Positions 35,336 to 46,161 of a stretch of DNA of 64,000 nt are shown here, piece by piece; positions within the stretch are counted from its first letter, which is position 1, and every line of letters begins with the position of its first letter. The stretch is from Bifidobacterium asteroides (lineage in GTDB: Bacteria; Actinomycetota; Actinomycetes; Actinomycetales; Bifidobacteriaceae), in assembly GCF_003202755.1 (NCBI RefSeq), contig NZ_QGLK01000001.1, positions 1 to 64,000 of the forward strand. The letters run 5' to 3'. The translations under genes were made by a program, and so were the position numbers. Below the pieces are notes generated by a model, which was given only the letters and a program-made list of their open reading frames with translations, searched no databases and was not told the DNA's origin.

Positions 35336-35719
35336 TCAGAAGAGGCCGTTGTCGTTGCGTGACTTCACGCCTTCTACGTTGTGCTCGATGATATCCCAGG
35401 GCTCGGCCAGCTGGTCATCCTGCAGCCGGTAGATATCGCAGACCTTGTTGACATGGCCGTTCTTCAATGTGCACTTGAAGAAGACATAGACCATGTCGTC
35501 CTCGCCGTTCAGTCTGATGATGTCAATTTGCGGGCCCAGGGACAGAAAGCCCTTGATGAACTCCAGGAATCCTGACTTCCCATCGGCACGTGTTGGGTTG
35601 TGCTGGATGTAGTCGTCCCGCATGAACCTGTCGAGGTTGCTGATATCTCCCTGGCTGAAGACCTGGTTGTAGAATTCCTGCACAAGGGACTTGTTGGCTG
35701 CCGTCTCACTTTCGCTCAT
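35336..35719 (-). CDS. NTF2/SnoaL-like protein
   Basis: This 127-residue protein has the SnoaL-like pattern: an N-terminal helix with LVQEFYNQVFSQGDISNLDRFMRDDYIQHNP, then SGFLEFIKGFL and alternating beta strands ending in DIIEHN. These small alpha+beta folds bind or convert diverse small molecules, so function is not predictable. ATG 35719 lies 6 nt after GAAGG; the ATG one codon upstream or one at 35767 is possible. It is downstream of a FocA-type channel gene on the same strand. Confidence 0.78.
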   Translation of the reverse strand: MSESETAANKSLVQEFYNQVFSQGDISNLDRFMRDDYIQHNPTRADGKSGFLEFIKGFLSLGPQIDIIRLNGEDDMVYVFFKCTLKNGHVNKVCDIYRLQDDQLAEPWDIIEHNVEGVKSRNDNGLF

Positions 35720-35845
35720 CATGAACCTTCGCTTTCTGCCTGTATATAGGTTTTTGAGTTTCTTCATGACAGGTGTCTTTGCTCAGGCTCGTAAGCGCGT
35801 CTGAAATCACGATGAGCAGGTGGATGGTGACTGACGGGAAGGCTA

Positions 35846-36718
35846 TCAGGCCTTGAAGTGGCGCTCGTCGTTCATGGTGGCGAAGTTCAGACCGATCAGG
35901 ATGCCGCCGCCTATGTAGTTGCCCAGCATGGCCACCAGGACCACCAGGATCGCCTTCCAGGCGTTGACCCGCCCGAAGACGCCCAGGATGAGGAAGAGGG
36001 CCGAATCCGCTATCGAGTGCTCGAACCCGCAGAAGGCGAAGACGAAGACGGCCACGACCATGATGATGCACTTGGTGAAGTCGTTGGAAAGCTTGCCGTT
36101 GTAGACCATGAGCATGGCGATGTTGATGCAGAAGTTGCACAGGATGCCGCGCACGAACAGGTCGGCGAAGCCCATGGGGCCGGCGGAGACGTAGCCGGTC
36201 TTGGTGGCCGAGGCCGCCAGCATCTGGTCCAGGGTCGGACCGCTGACGATGGATGAGAAGCGCAGGATGACGGCCACGATCAGGGCTCCGGCCAGGTTGC
36301 CCAGAAGGCAGAGGACCAGGATCCGCAGGGAGGCCAGCCAGCCCAGGCGCTTGTGATAGGCGCCTATGGTGACCACCATCATGTTGGAGGTCAGCAGTTC
36401 GGAGTTGGTGTAGTAGATCAGGACCAGGGCCCAGCCGAAGGTGGTCGCCGCCAGGACCCGGCCTGCCATGATCAGACCGTGGTCGGCGGGGTTTTGGCCG
36501 GCCTGACCCATGATGACGAAGAAAGCCGTGAAGAAGATACCCACAAAGAGGCCAGCCATGGTCGCTCGTTGCATGTACTTGCCGGTCAGGGCGCCGCTCA
36601 TGGTCTTCTTGCTCTCGACCACGTCCAGGACGGTGCTGATGAAGGCCCGTCCGGGGAAGAGGGGTTGTCTGTTTTGTTGATCTGTCATCTGATTGGGTTG
36701 CTCATTCACGGGGTTCAT
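35846..36718 (-). CDS. FocA/NirC-family formate/nitrite channel
   Basis: This 290-residue protein has six hydrophobic segments with family motifs: an N-terminal helix FISTVLDVVESKK, then a helix with TNSELLTSNMMVVTIGAY, GILCNFCINIAMLM, and FCGFEHSIADSALF carrying the pore histidine. These pentameric channels pass formate, nitrite or hydrosulfide. As bifidobacteria release formate, formate export is plausible. ATG 36718 is an acceptable start, although the second methionine at residue 11 could also serve. Confidence 0.92.
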   Translation of the reverse strand: MNPVNEQPNQMTDQQNRQPLFPGRAFISTVLDVVESKKTMSGALTGKYMQRATMAGLFVGIFFTAFFVIMGQAGQNPADHGLIMAGRVLAATTFGWALVLIYYTNSELLTSNMMVVTIGAYHKRLGWLASLRILVLCLLGNLAGALIVAVILRFSSIVSGPTLDQMLAASATKTGYVSAGPMGFADLFVRGILCNFCINIAMLMVYNGKLSNDFTKCIIMVVAVFVFAFCGFEHSIADSALFLILGVFGRVNAWKAILVVLVAMLGNYIGGGILIGLNFATMNDERHFKA

Positions 36719-36789
36719 TATGGCATTCCCGAGCGGGGGAAGGCCGGCCTTAGGGCCCGACTGTGCGGGAATTCACTTCTTTGCCAGTG

Positions 36790-39603
36790 TCACTCGGTGC
36801 GCAGGGCGGTGGCAGGATCCTGCTTGGCTGCCTTCCGTGAGGGGATCAGGCCGCCAATCAGGGTCAGGACCACGCTCAGAATGACCAAGGCTATCCCGCC
36901 TGAAGCAGGCAGGGCCGCGTTCACCTCGGTGGTGCCCATGAAGTGGTGCATGATGCTGTTGGCCGGGATGATCAGCAGCAGGGTGATGCCCACCCCCAGC
37001 AGGCCCGCCAGAAGTCCGATCAGGCCGGTTTCGGCATTGAAGACGTTGGATACATTCCGCTTGGAGGCGCCCATGGCGCGCAGGATGCCGATCTCCTTGG
37101 TGCGTTCCAGAACCGATATGTAGGTGATGATGCCGATCATGATGGAGGAAACCACCAGCGAGACTCCGACGAAGGCTATCAGCACGTAGGTGATGACGTT
37201 GATGATGGTGGTGACTGAATTCATCATCAGGCCCACGTAGTCGGTATAGACGATCCTGTTCTTCTCCGCGGCCTTGTCGTTGTAGTGCTTGATGGCATCA
37301 CCCACAGAATTCTTGTTCTCGAAGCTGTCCGTGTAGATGCTGATGCGGGAGGGGGCGTCTCGGGAGATCAGGCCGAAGTCGCTCAGGTTGTCGGCGTAGG
37401 TGCCGGTGGAGACGTACTGGTTGTAGATGGCGACCAGGGCGTCCTGCGGGGCGGTGGCGATGTACTGGTCGAAGGCCTGGGCCGTCTGTTGCTCAGCGGA
37501 TGCTCCTGCAGAACCTTGGGCTCTTGCAGCGGCCCCTGCCCGGCCCTGGGCCTCCTGGCCGGCCATGGCTGCCGAGCCTTTCATGATCTCCTGGGCCATG
37601 CTGGCCTTCTGGCTGACGCCCAAGGATGCGATGTAGGCCTTGGCATCGTTGGCCTTGGCGGCATCGTCGGCAGGGGCGAAGGCCATCCCGTTGAGGACGC
37701 TGTGGCCCTGGTCAGCCTCCTGGTCGGTGACGATGGGGCTGGTCTTGGCCTGGTCAATCAGGTAATCGGTCAGCTGGCGGGTATAGCCGACGCCGACCTT
37801 GAGTGGCGTGGCCTTGGCCCCCTGGTTGGGGCGAACGATGCCGACTATGTGCAGCTGCAGACCCTGGTCGGCGGCCTTGGACATCTGGTCGGTGCTGTCG
37901 CCGATGTAATGGTAGTGGCCGTCGGTCCCCTTGGCATACTGGTTCGCAGCGGGCACCAGGGAAAGCTTCTGGTCCATGGCCTTGGCGTATTCGATGGGCT
38001 TGGTGTCGACCTTGACCTCCTGCCCGCTGTTGAGTTTGTTCATCATATCGGTGTATTGGCTGGAGGGGAGGATGCCCAGCTTGTAGAGGCTGGTGACGGG
38101 CATCTGGTTGTTCTTGTCCAGCACCAGGACCACCTGATCCTTGGCCTTGGGCCAGGTGCCGTTCACCACCTGGTAGTTGTCGGTCACCACCTTGCTGATG
38201 GTAGTCTTGGCATCGGCCCCCGGCATGATTTCGCCGAAGATCTCCGGAGCCTTGTTCTTCTCGGTCTTGCCGGTCAGGTAGGACATCTGCATGGACTGGA
38301 TGTCGCCCATGTCGCTGTCGGTGTTGGCCGTGGCCATCTGGCTGGCGGTGGAGCTGGCTTCGTCCTGCCCGCTCATGGTCACCTTGTCCGCAGAGACCAG
38401 CTTACCGTCCGGGTCGTGCCCGAAGACCGCGAACTTGGTGGCGTAGGAGTACTGGATGCCTACGGAACCCACGTATTGATGGATCTCGCTCTTGGGATTA
38501 TCCAAGTATTTTTTGAAGTCTGTCAGATTGTTCTGGGTGATGCTGCTGGTCAGGCTGGAGGCCCCCTTGATGCTGGAGTCGTCCGGCTGGATGGCCTTGA
38601 GATCCTTGTGGGCCTTGGCCTCCTTCTGGGATTCCTGGGCGGAGTCCACTATCTTGTTCAGGTCGAAGGACTGCTCCTGAATGGTGATGGGGTAGGAGGT
38701 CATGGTCTCCCGCTGCACCCTGTCGATGTAGCGGTTGACCCCGGTGGATACCGACAGGATCAGGGCGATGCCGATGATGCCGATGGATCCGGCGAAGGCT
38801 GTGAGTGCAGTCCTGGCTTTCTTGGTCCGAAGATTGTTGAAACTCAACGACAAGGATGTCAGCAACCCCATGGAGGCCTTGCCGAAGGTGCGGTGGCGGG
38901 CCCGGCGGATGGGTACCTGGTCGTCGGGCAGGGGGTCGGAGTCGCTGATCACGGAGCCGTCGTGCAGCTCTACGATTCTGGTGGCGTACTGGTGGGCCAG
39001 CTCCGGGTTGTGGGTGACCATGACCACCAGCCGGTCCTGGGCCACCTCCTTGAGCAGGTCCATGATCTGGATGGAGGTCTCGGAGTCCAGGGCTCCGGTG
39101 GGCTCGTCGGCCAGGAGGATGCGGGGGTTGTTGACCAGGGCCCTGGCGATGGCCACCCGCTGCATCTGCCCGCCAGAGAGCTGGTTGGGCCGCTTGTTCA
39201 CATGCTGACCCAGCCCCACCTGCTCCAGGGCCTTCCTGGCCCGCTCCCGCCGCTCCTGCCGGTGTACGCCCGAGATGGTCAGGGCCAGCTCAACGTTGGA
39301 CAGGATGCTCTGGTGGGGGATCAGGTTGTAACTCTGAAAGACGAAGCCCACGGTGTGGTTGCGGTAGGAGTCCCAGTCCCGGTCCTTGTACTTTTTGGTG
39401 GAGGTGCCGTTGATGATCAGGTCGCCCTGGTCATAGCGGTCCAGCCCGCCGATGATGTTGAGCAGGGTGGTCTTGCCGGAGCCGGAGGGGCCCAGGATGG
39501 CCACGAATTCGTTGTCGCGCAGGTTGACGCTGACATCATTCAAGGCCTGCTGGACGAAGTCCCCTGTTTTGTACTGTTTGGAGATGTGTTCGATCTGCAG
39601 CAC
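36790..39603 (-). CDS. MacB-like ABC transporter, ATPase fused to FtsX-type permease
   Basis: This 937-residue protein begins with an ABC ATPase domain (about 1-225; Walker [10 protein letters not shown] at 38-46, signature LSGGQMQR near 143, Walker [14 protein letters not shown]). An FtsX/MacB permease part follows: a first membrane helix at about 265-290, a large extracytoplasmic region with several K/D/Q-rich stretches, and three helices in the last 160 residues. MacB-type systems export or extract peptides, lipoproteins or antimicrobials without translocating through the helices. It lies 103 nt after the partner permease gene on the same strand. Confidence 0.9.
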   Translation of the reverse strand: MLQIEHISKQYKTGDFVQQALNDVSVNLRDNEFVAILGPSGSGKTTLLNIIGGLDRYDQGDLIINGTSTKKYKDRDWDSYRNHTVGFVFQSYNLIPHQSILSNVELALTISGVHRQERRERARKALEQVGLGQHVNKRPNQLSGGQMQRVAIARALVNNPRILLADEPTGALDSETSIQIMDLLKEVAQDRLVVMVTHNPELAHQYATRIVELHDGSVISDSDPLPDDQVPIRRARHRTFGKASMGLLTSLSLSFNNLRTKKARTALTAFAGSIGIIGIALILSVSTGVNRYIDRVQRETMTSYPITIQEQSFDLNKIVDSAQESQKEAKAHKDLKAIQPDDSSIKGASSLTSSITQNNLTDFKKYLDNPKSEIHQYVGSVGIQYSYATKFAVFGHDPDGKLVSADKVTMSGQDEASSTASQMATANTDSDMGDIQSMQMSYLTGKTEKNKAPEIFGEIMPGADAKTTISKVVTDNYQVVNGTWPKAKDQVVLVLDKNNQMPVTSLYKLGILPSSQYTDMMNKLNSGQEVKVDTKPIEYAKAMDQKLSLVPAANQYAKGTDGHYHYIGDSTDQMSKAADQGLQLHIVGIVRPNQGAKATPLKVGVGYTRQLTDYLIDQAKTSPIVTDQEADQGHSVLNGMAFAPADDAAKANDAKAYIASLGVSQKASMAQEIMKGSAAMAGQEAQGRAGAAARAQGSAGASAEQQTAQAFDQYIATAPQDALVAIYNQYVSTGTYADNLSDFGLISRDAPSRISIYTDSFENKNSVGDAIKHYNDKAAEKNRIVYTDYVGLMMNSVTTIINVITYVLIAFVGVSLVVSSIMIGIITYISVLERTKEIGILRAMGASKRNVSNVFNAETGLIGLLAGLLGVGITLLLIIPANSIMHHFMGTTEVNAALPASGGIALVILSVVLTLIGGLIPSRKAAKQDPATALRTE

Positions 39604-39706
39604 CGTCGTCCTCCGCTTTCTGGATTCTCAATGGCTCGATGGCATGGACTTATGGACTCTTGGAGTGCCAGCTTACGCCATCAGCATGGGTAAATGCCGA
39701 TATGGC

Positions 39707-42700
39707 CTAGTCCACCGACTTAAGAGCCTCGAGCATGTCCACATGCTTGAGCTTGTTGTTGACCATCCAGCCCAGGCCGGCCGTGATGACCGTGATCATG
39801 ACCAGGGGCACGACGAAGGCCACCCAGCTGATGGAGGGGTCAAAGAGGACGTTGTCCGGTGGAACGGTGGTGATGATGTAGTGGTGCAGCCAGGCCCCGA
39901 ACCCATACCCGGCCAGGACGCCGATGGCCGATAGGAGGATGGTCTCCCGGTAGATGTACATGGTCACCTCGCGGTCGTAGAAGCCCAGCACCTTGATGGT
40001 GCTCAGTTCACGGATGCGCTCCTCAACGTTCAGGTTGGTCAGGTTGTAGAGGATGACCAGGGCCAGCAGGGTGGCCACGATGATCAGCACCTGCATGATC
40101 ATGTTCAAGGATTTGACCACGGTGTCGATCTGGCTCATCAGGGTTGTGTTCTGCACCACCCCCTGGATCCCGTCGATACGTATGAAGGAGGCGGCCTGCC
40201 TTCTGGTGTTCTCCGCGCTGGAGTCCTTGAAGGTGACCAGGTGGGCGTTGGGCGAGAAGTCCTGGTGGAAGACGGTCCTGTAGGCCGATGGGCTCATGAA
40301 GACGAAGTGCCCCAGGTACATCTCGCAGATGCCATCCACCCGCATGGTTCTGTTCCTGCCACCTGAATCCTGCAGGGTGATTCTGTCGCCGGTCTTGGTC
40401 CCTGTCAGCTGAGCGATTCGCTCGGAGAGGATCACACCGTCGCCCTTGAGGTTCAGGGGCTTGTGCCCAGACCGGGTGTTTATGCGGATGAAGTCGTCCA
40501 GGTGCTCGGCGTTGGCCGGCGCGATCATGGTGATGGACTGCTTGTCGGCGTTGTGGCCGGCCGTCTTGCTCATCTCCTCGTAACGCACGTTCAGGGAACG
40601 GCTCACATCGGGCTTTTCCAGCCGCTTTTTGATGGATTGACGTTGATCGGATGTGGCCTGGCTGTTCTCGGCGGCGATCAGGTCGTAGCGGATCACCTGG
40701 CCGAACTGATGCTCGTTGATGGCCGAGATAGATCCCTGCACACCGAACCCGGCCATCAGGAGGGCCACCGATCCGCAGACCCCGAAGATGGTCATCAGCA
40801 TCCGCTGCTTGTAGCGGAAGATGTTCCGGGCGGTGACCTTGTGGGTGAAGTTGAGCCGGTTCCAGATCAGGGGGATGCGCTCCAGGAAGATCTTTGATCC
40901 GGCGCTGGGCGGCTTTGGCAGGAGCAGCGCCGACGGCTTCTCGCGCAGCTCCCGCCAGGCGCTCAGGAAGGCTGGAACCACGGCGCTCAGGAAGGCCAGC
41001 AGGCAGGCCAAGAGGGTGATGGGCAGGTGGAAGCCGTAGTGGATGGGCGGCATGTCGAAGGCGTGGGCATAGGCCTGGTAGACGATCCAGGGCAGGAGGG
41101 TGTGGCCGGCGATGATGCCCAGGAGCGCGCCCAGGGCGGAAGCTGCTCCGCCGTAGACCAGGAACTTGGCCATGACATCCTGATCCCTGTAGCCCAGGGC
41201 TTTGAGTGTTCCGGCGTTGATTCGCTCCTCGTCCACAAAGCGCGTCATGGTGGTGAAGGTGACCAGGGCGGCCACCAGATACATGAAGTAGGGGAAGACC
41301 TTGGCTAGCGAGTCCACGATGAAGGATACGGAGGCATAGACCTTGTAGCCCTCGGAGCCGGGCGCTTCACGGCGTGAGTCCAGGGCGTAGACCGGCTTTT
41401 CCAGTCGGCTCAGCTGGTCAGCCGCCTTGTTCAGCTTCTTCTGGGAGTCGTCGATCCTCTTCTGGGCGTCTGGGCTCTCCCTCTTGAACTTGTCCAGTTT
41501 GGTCTGGTATTCCGCGGTTTTCTGGTCCAGGGTGGCCTGGGCCTGATCGATCTGCCCCTGGGCCGAGGCGTGGCTGCCGGCCAGCTGCCGCCGGGCCTGG
41601 GCCAGTTTGGCCCTGCCCTGAGTCAGCTGCGCGGAGGCCTGGTCAAGCTGGGCCTTGCCCTGGGCCAGTTGGCGCTCGCCTTCGTTCACCTTGGCTCTGG
41701 CCTGGGTCAGCTCCCGGCGCTTTGCGTCCAGGGTCTGCTGGTTGGCTGCCACCTGGGCCATGCCGGGGGTGTATTGGTTGGTCATGAAGGCATCGCGGCC
41801 CGTCTTGGCCTTGGTCACCAGGGCATCGATCTGCGGTGATTGCCGGTTGAGTTCGGTCAGCTGTGCCTGGAGCCCGGCCTTCTTGTGGTTGAGGTCCTCC
41901 TGCTGCTGGGGGGTCAGCCCGGGTGTGGCCAGTTGGGCGTCGATGGTCTGAATGAGGCCGGTGACCTGTGCGATGCCCTGTCTGCATTGTGTCTGAGTCG
42001 CTTGGGCCTGGGCTACAGCCTGATCGGCCTGGGCCTTGCCGCCTTCCAGCTGCTGGCGGGAACCATCAAGCTCGGCCTGTCCCTGGTCGATGGCCTGCTG
42101 CCCCTGGTCGGCCTGATGTCTGCCCTGGGCCACCTGGCTGGCGGAGGACTGGTATTGCTTCTGCTTTCGAGCCAGTTCGGCCGAACTCAGATCCACCTCC
42201 TGCTGCCCTTGGTCGATGACCGCCTGGGCCTGCACCGTCTTTGCAGCCAGTTGGTTCTTGGCGGACTGGATGCTCTGGGCACCCTGGTCCAGATCCTTCC
42301 TGGCCTGGTCCAGCTGCTGCCGGTTCCCCTCGAGTTCGTTTCTGGACTGGTCCACCTGGTCCTGTCCCTGGTCCAGCTGCTTCTGCAAAGGAGCCTTGAT
42401 GGCGTTCAGCCTCGCTGTTGGGCGCCCCGACAGAATCCTGTTCAGATCGTCCTTGTGGGTCTGCAGGGCCTGGATGTACTGGTCGGAATAGTGGTCCTGA
42501 ATCCGGTCCAGGTCCTTGAAGGTCAGGCGGGCGATCATGTACTCGTCCGAGTCGAAGGCCTTGGGCGTGGCCACAGCGTAGGAGTCCAGGGACCCGGAGC
42601 CGGCTGTGGAGGGGCCCATGTTGACCTTGCTCAGGATCTCGGTCGACCTGACCGTGCCCACCACGCGCAGCTTGTGGTGCCTCAAGACCTTCCTGCCCAG

Positions 42701-43165
42701 CTGGTCGGCCTTCTCATCCACCTGGATGCTGCTGCCGATGGGGTGGCTCTCACCCAGGGCCGTGTCGACCGCTATCTGGTCAGGTCTGGTGGGCATGGAT
42801 CCATCGACCAGCTCATAGGTGGAGATCCGGTCGGGGGCGGAGTAGATGCGCAGGCTCTTGTCGGTGCCCTTGAGCACCACGTCCTTCAGATACCCGTATT
42901 CGATTCCTGAGTTGCCCGGGGCGGTGTCGATTGCGTTCCGGTCCTCCTGGTCCAGCCCATAGCTGCTGATGACCATCAGGTCGGCCAGATGGTGGTCGGA
43001 CAGGTAGGCGTTGCCGGCCTGCCGCATGTCCGGCCCGGTCACGCTCAGCCCGACCAGGGCGAAGGAGCCCAGCGCCACCAGGCAGACGATGGAGATGAAC
43101 CGCCCCAGGGACTTGCGCAGGGAGACCCGGATGTCGTGCCAGAGCACCTTCCTGACGGGCTGCAT
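39707..43165 (-). CDS. FtsX-type ABC permease with a long extracytoplasmic coiled coil
   Basis: This 1152-residue permease has a first membrane helix near residue 20-40, an MacB-like periplasmic domain, and a Q/D/K-rich coiled coil of about 330 residues (about 240-600) built of imperfect QLDQGRxxLDQ-like repeats. Two groups of helices with FtsX domains follow (about 630-760 and the C-terminal 110 residues). ATG 43165 sits 2 nt after the ATPase stop codon with GGAG 8 nt upstream, indicating translational coupling. The coiled coil resembles that of cell-wall-associated permeases such as FtsX-family partners of peptidoglycan hydrolases; function here is unknown. Confidence 0.88.
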   Translation of the reverse strand: MQPVRKVLWHDIRVSLRKSLGRFISIVCLVALGSFALVGLSVTGPDMRQAGNAYLSDHHLADLMVISSYGLDQEDRNAIDTAPGNSGIEYGYLKDVVLKGTDKSLRIYSAPDRISTYELVDGSMPTRPDQIAVDTALGESHPIGSSIQVDEKADQLGRKVLRHHKLRVVGTVRSTEILSKVNMGPSTAGSGSLDSYAVATPKAFDSDEYMIARLTFKDLDRIQDHYSDQYIQALQTHKDDLNRILSGRPTARLNAIKAPLQKQLDQGQDQVDQSRNELEGNRQQLDQARKDLDQGAQSIQSAKNQLAAKTVQAQAVIDQGQQEVDLSSAELARKQKQYQSSASQVAQGRHQADQGQQAIDQGQAELDGSRQQLEGGKAQADQAVAQAQATQTQCRQGIAQVTGLIQTIDAQLATPGLTPQQQEDLNHKKAGLQAQLTELNRQSPQIDALVTKAKTGRDAFMTNQYTPGMAQVAANQQTLDAKRRELTQARAKVNEGERQLAQGKAQLDQASAQLTQGRAKLAQARRQLAGSHASAQGQIDQAQATLDQKTAEYQTKLDKFKRESPDAQKRIDDSQKKLNKAADQLSRLEKPVYALDSRREAPGSEGYKVYASVSFIVDSLAKVFPYFMYLVAALVTFTTMTRFVDEERINAGTLKALGYRDQDVMAKFLVYGGAASALGALLGIIAGHTLLPWIVYQAYAHAFDMPPIHYGFHLPITLLACLLAFLSAVVPAFLSAWRELREKPSALLLPKPPSAGSKIFLERIPLIWNRLNFTHKVTARNIFRYKQRMLMTIFGVCGSVALLMAGFGVQGSISAINEHQFGQVIRYDLIAAENSQATSDQRQSIKKRLEKPDVSRSLNVRYEEMSKTAGHNADKQSITMIAPANAEHLDDFIRINTRSGHKPLNLKGDGVILSERIAQLTGTKTGDRITLQDSGGRNRTMRVDGICEMYLGHFVFMSPSAYRTVFHQDFSPNAHLVTFKDSSAENTRRQAASFIRIDGIQGVVQNTTLMSQIDTVVKSLNMIMQVLIIVATLLALVILYNLTNLNVEERIRELSTIKVLGFYDREVTMYIYRETILLSAIGVLAGYGFGAWLHHYIITTVPPDNVLFDPSISWVAFVVPLVMITVITAGLGWMVNNKLKHVDMLEALKSVD

Positions 43166-43167
43166 CC

Positions 43168-43869
43168 TCACCACTCCACGTTTTCGATGTCTTCGGGGCT
43201 GTCATTGGTCTGCACGGCCTGGACCCGCGCGTCGTGCATGCGGATGACCCTGTCGGCGATGGGGGCGATGGCCGCGTTGTGGGTGACGATGACCACGGTG
43301 GCGCCCTTCTTGCGGCACTGGTCCTGCAGGATGCGCAGCACCTGCTTGCCGGTCCGGTAGTCCAAGGCTCCGGTGGGTTCGTCGCAGAGCAGGATCTTGG
43401 GGTTCTTGGCCACAGCCCGGGCGATGGCCACCCGCTGCTGCTCGCCGCCGGAAAGCTGGGCGGGGAAGTTGTCGATCCGGTCGCCCAGGCCCACGTCGAC
43501 CAAGGTCTGGACCGGGTCAGCGGCATCGTCCACGATCTCCGATGCCAGTTCCACGTTCTCCCTGGCGGTCAGGTTGGCCACCAGATTGTAGAACTGGAAG
43601 ACGAAACCCACATCGTAGCGACGGTAGGTGGTCAGCTGTCGGGCGTCATAGCCGGCGATGTCCTTCCCGTCCACGATCACCTGGCCCTCGTTGCAGGTGT
43701 CCATGCCGCCCAGGATGTTCAGCACGGTCGACTTGCCAGCTCCAGAGGCGCCGAGGATGACCACCAGTTCGCCCTTCTCGATGGAGAAGGTGACCTCATT
43801 GTTGGCCACGATGGTCGTCTCGCCGGTCACATACCGTTTCGTCTCTCCGATGACGTCGATATAGCCCAT
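43168..43869 (-). CDS. ABC transporter ATPase (LolD/MacB-type)
   Basis: This 233-residue ATPase has Walker [10 protein letters not shown] near residue 38, Q-loop [19 protein letters not shown], signature [14 protein letters not shown] and Walker [13 protein letters not shown]. It belongs to the LolD/MacB/FtsE group that drives FtsX-type permeases. ATG 43869 is chosen because AGAGGG precedes it by a few nt; the frame is open to 44004. It is followed immediately by the coiled-coil permease, its obvious partner. Confidence 0.92.
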   Translation of the reverse strand: MGYIDVIGETKRYVTGETTIVANNEVTFSIEKGELVVILGASGAGKSTVLNILGGMDTCNEGQVIVDGKDIAGYDARQLTTYRRYDVGFVFQFYNLVANLTARENVELASEIVDDAADPVQTLVDVGLGDRIDNFPAQLSGGEQQRVAIARAVAKNPKILLCDEPTGALDYRTGKQVLRILQDQCRKKGATVVIVTHNAAIAPIADRVIRMHDARVQAVQTNDSPEDIENVEW

Positions 43870-44033
43870 CATGCCCTCTCGTAACCCTGGCTGTGCGGCG
43901 GGGTCGTCCGACGCAAGGGACGCCCTCCCGATGCTCTTTTCCCCACTACTGTATACGTTTGTGAGGTCCGGAGCACAGGAGAACCGCCTGCCGGGAGGCG
44001 TCATGTTCGCCGACCCTGCAAGGGCTCGGAGGT

Positions 44034-45485
44034 TCAGAGGGCTTGCAGGAGGTTGCCCAGTTTGCGGCTGTCCCTGACCGGTCTGCCCTGGCGGAAGGTG
44101 ATGAACCGCTGGCAGGTCTGGGCCAGGAACTCCTGGTCGTGCGAGATGACGATCACCATGACCCCCAGGGAGCGCATGTAGCGGATCATCCCGGTCACCT
44201 GGTTCATGTGGAGCAGGTCCAGGCCGCTGGTGGGTTCGTCCAGAACCACCAGGCGCTTGCCCGACAGTATGGCGGCCGCGATGGCCACCCGTTGCTTTTC
44301 CCCGCCGGAGAGGGTGTTGGGGTGTCGGCCCAGGAGCCGCTCCAGGTCCAGCTTTCGTGCCACCTCCTCGAAGAGGTCGGTCCGCCTGGCTCCAAGGAGC
44401 ATCTCGCCCTCCACGGTCTCGCTGAAGAGCTGGTAGTTGACATCCTGGAAGACCATATAGGAGTCCTCGACGCGCTCTCTGCTGGTCTGCCTGGTCCCGT
44501 TCAGACTGATCTCCGATCTATCGCCAGGCTTGAGCAGACCGGTCAGGACCGAGGCGAAGGTGCTCTTGCCGGCTCCGTTGCGGCCGATGATGCCGGTGAT
44601 GTCCTCGCTGGACAGGGTCAGGTCGTCCACATCCAGGGCAGGAGGCTGGTCGTGATGGTAGGCATAGGTCAGGTTTCTGACCCGCAGCAGGTCGGGGGTC
44701 TTCTCGCTGATGACCCTGGCTGGGGCGCTTGCGTCCTGGCCCGCATCCAGGGTCAAGGCTCGTAGCCCCATGGCCTGACGACTCGGGCCATCCAGCTCCC
44801 TCATAGCGGCTGGAGTCAGATGCTCCGCCAGCCTGCCGTCCTTCATGACCAGGAAGTCGTCGGCCAGGCCGTCCAGGTAGTAGAGGCGGTGCTCGATCAG
44901 GACCATGGTCAGGCCCCGGTCCTTCAAGCGGCCCAGGATCTGCGCCAGGCCGGCCACTGCTTCGACGTCCAGGTTGCCGGAGGGCTCGTCCAGGACCAGG
45001 ATCTCCGGGTCCATCATGCAGGAGGAAGCGATGGCGATCATCTGCTTCTCGCCCCCCGACAGGGAGAAGATGTCCCGGTCCATGAGCGGGGCGATGCCGA
45101 AGAGGTCAGCCAACTGGTCTATACGCTCCCGGATGGCCTCCGGCTGGACCCCGGTGTTCTCCAGGGGGAAGGCCAGCTCGCTGCGGACATCGGTGGTGAA
45201 GAACTGCGTCTTGGGGTTCTGGAAGACCGACCCCACCTGCTCCGAAAGCCGGTAGATGGGCCGGGCCGTGGTGGGCTCGCCACCGATCAGGCACTCTCCC
45301 TCCAGCTTGCCCTCGTAGAGTTCGGGAATCAGGCCGTTGATGACCCTGGACAGGGTGGTCTTGCCGCAACCGCTTGGCCCGGTGACCACGGTAAGCCGTC
45401 CTTGGCCCATCCGGCAGGAAACCGCCTTGAGTGAAGGCTGGCTGGCGCCCTCGTAGGTGAAGCTAAGCCTGGAACATTGCAACAT
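44034..45485 (-). CDS. ECF transporter ATPase with two ATP-binding domains
   Basis: This 483-residue protein is a fusion of two ECF-type ATPase domains. Domain 1 has Walker A GPSGCGKTT, signature FSLSGGEKQ and Walker B LVLDEPSGNLD. Domain 2 has Walker A GRNGAGKST, LSGGEKQRVAIAAA and LVVLDEPTSGLD. It would power the neighbouring EcfT/S pair. The N-terminal start is taken at ATG 45485, which overlaps the end of the EcfT gene by 23 nt. Single-gene fusions of the two ATPases are common in this subgroup. Confidence 0.93.
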   Translation of the reverse strand: MLQCSRLSFTYEGASQPSLKAVSCRMGQGRLTVVTGPSGCGKTTLSRVINGLIPELYEGKLEGECLIGGEPTTARPIYRLSEQVGSVFQNPKTQFFTTDVRSELAFPLENTGVQPEAIRERIDQLADLFGIAPLMDRDIFSLSGGEKQMIAIASSCMMDPEILVLDEPSGNLDVEAVAGLAQILGRLKDRGLTMVLIEHRLYYLDGLADDFLVMKDGRLAEHLTPAAMRELDGPSRQAMGLRALTLDAGQDASAPARVISEKTPDLLRVRNLTYAYHHDQPPALDVDDLTLSSEDITGIIGRNGAGKSTFASVLTGLLKPGDRSEISLNGTRQTSRERVEDSYMVFQDVNYQLFSETVEGEMLLGARRTDLFEEVARKLDLERLLGRHPNTLSGGEKQRVAIAAAILSGKRLVVLDEPTSGLDLLHMNQVTGMIRYMRSLGVMVIVISHDQEFLAQTCQRFITFRQGRPVRDSRKLGNLLQAL

Positions 45486-46161
45486 AGGCTCCACATCCCA
45501 TAAGGACCAGACCCAGGGCGCACATGAGCGCATCCAGTCCGGTGAAGGCAATCCGTTGGATGGAGGTCTTGGGCCCGGGGTCGCCGATCCCCCTGGTCAG
45601 GGCGGCCGAGGTCAGATCGGAGGCCACATTGGTGGCGTTATTGAGCAGGGGGACGTAGATGTACTCCATGGTTCGCATCGGATGCCGTACCATGTCCCCG
45701 GTGGTGACCGCGATCCCCCTGAACTTCATGGCCCGTCTGATCTGGGCATAGTCGTGCCTGACGGTCGGGAAGAAACGGAAGAGGACGCTGACGGGGATGA
45801 CCAGCCACTGGGGGGCGTGGATCTTGCGCAGCAGGTAGACCAGCTCCGAGACCTTGGTGGTGCCCATCATGAAGGCCGCCACCAACACCAGGGGGAGGAT
45901 CCTGCCCACGCCGACGAAGAGAAAGAGCAGGTAATGCCCCGGCAGATTCTCGGGGAAGACCATGGCCAGGGAGGCGCCCAGAGCGAAGACCAGACAGACC
46001 ATAAGCCAGGCCTGGCCCTTCCTCACTCTGCCCACGATGACCTGGAAGCTGCAGAAGTAGATGTTGATGGCCAGGACCAGCGGAGTGGGGAGGGTGACGA
46101 AGATCAGGGCGTTGGCGAAGATGACCAGCAGGAATCTGGTGTAGATGGAGATGGGCCTCAT
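45463..46161 (-). CDS. ECF transporter transmembrane coupling protein EcfT
   Basis: This 232-residue membrane protein has about five to six helices and the cytoplasmic coupling segment of EcfT, including RFFPTVRHDYAQIRRAMKFRGI and NATNVASDLTSAALTRGI (the AxxRG-type signature). It links the ATPases to the S component. It overlaps the S-component gene by ATGA (46158-46161) and the ATPase gene by 23 nt, so all three are translated as one unit. Confidence 0.92.
   Translation of the reverse strand: MRPISIYTRFLLVIFANALIFVTLPTPLVLAINIYFCSFQVIVGRVRKGQAWLMVCLVFALGASLAMVFPENLPGHYLLFLFVGVGRILPLVLVAAFMMGTTKVSELVYLLRKIHAPQWLVIPVSVLFRFFPTVRHDYAQIRRAMKFRGIAVTTGDMVRHPMRTMEYIYVPLLNNATNVASDLTSAALTRGIGDPGPKTSIQRIAFTGLDALMCALGLVLMGCGAYVAMFQA

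Noticed and set aside
37285-39693. An 802-codon open frame antisense to the MacB-like gene
   Set aside because: Its product is a V/G/L/H-rich low-complexity string with no family motifs, as expected for the shadow frame of a GC-rich gene; the minus-strand protein has complete ABC and FtsX motifs.
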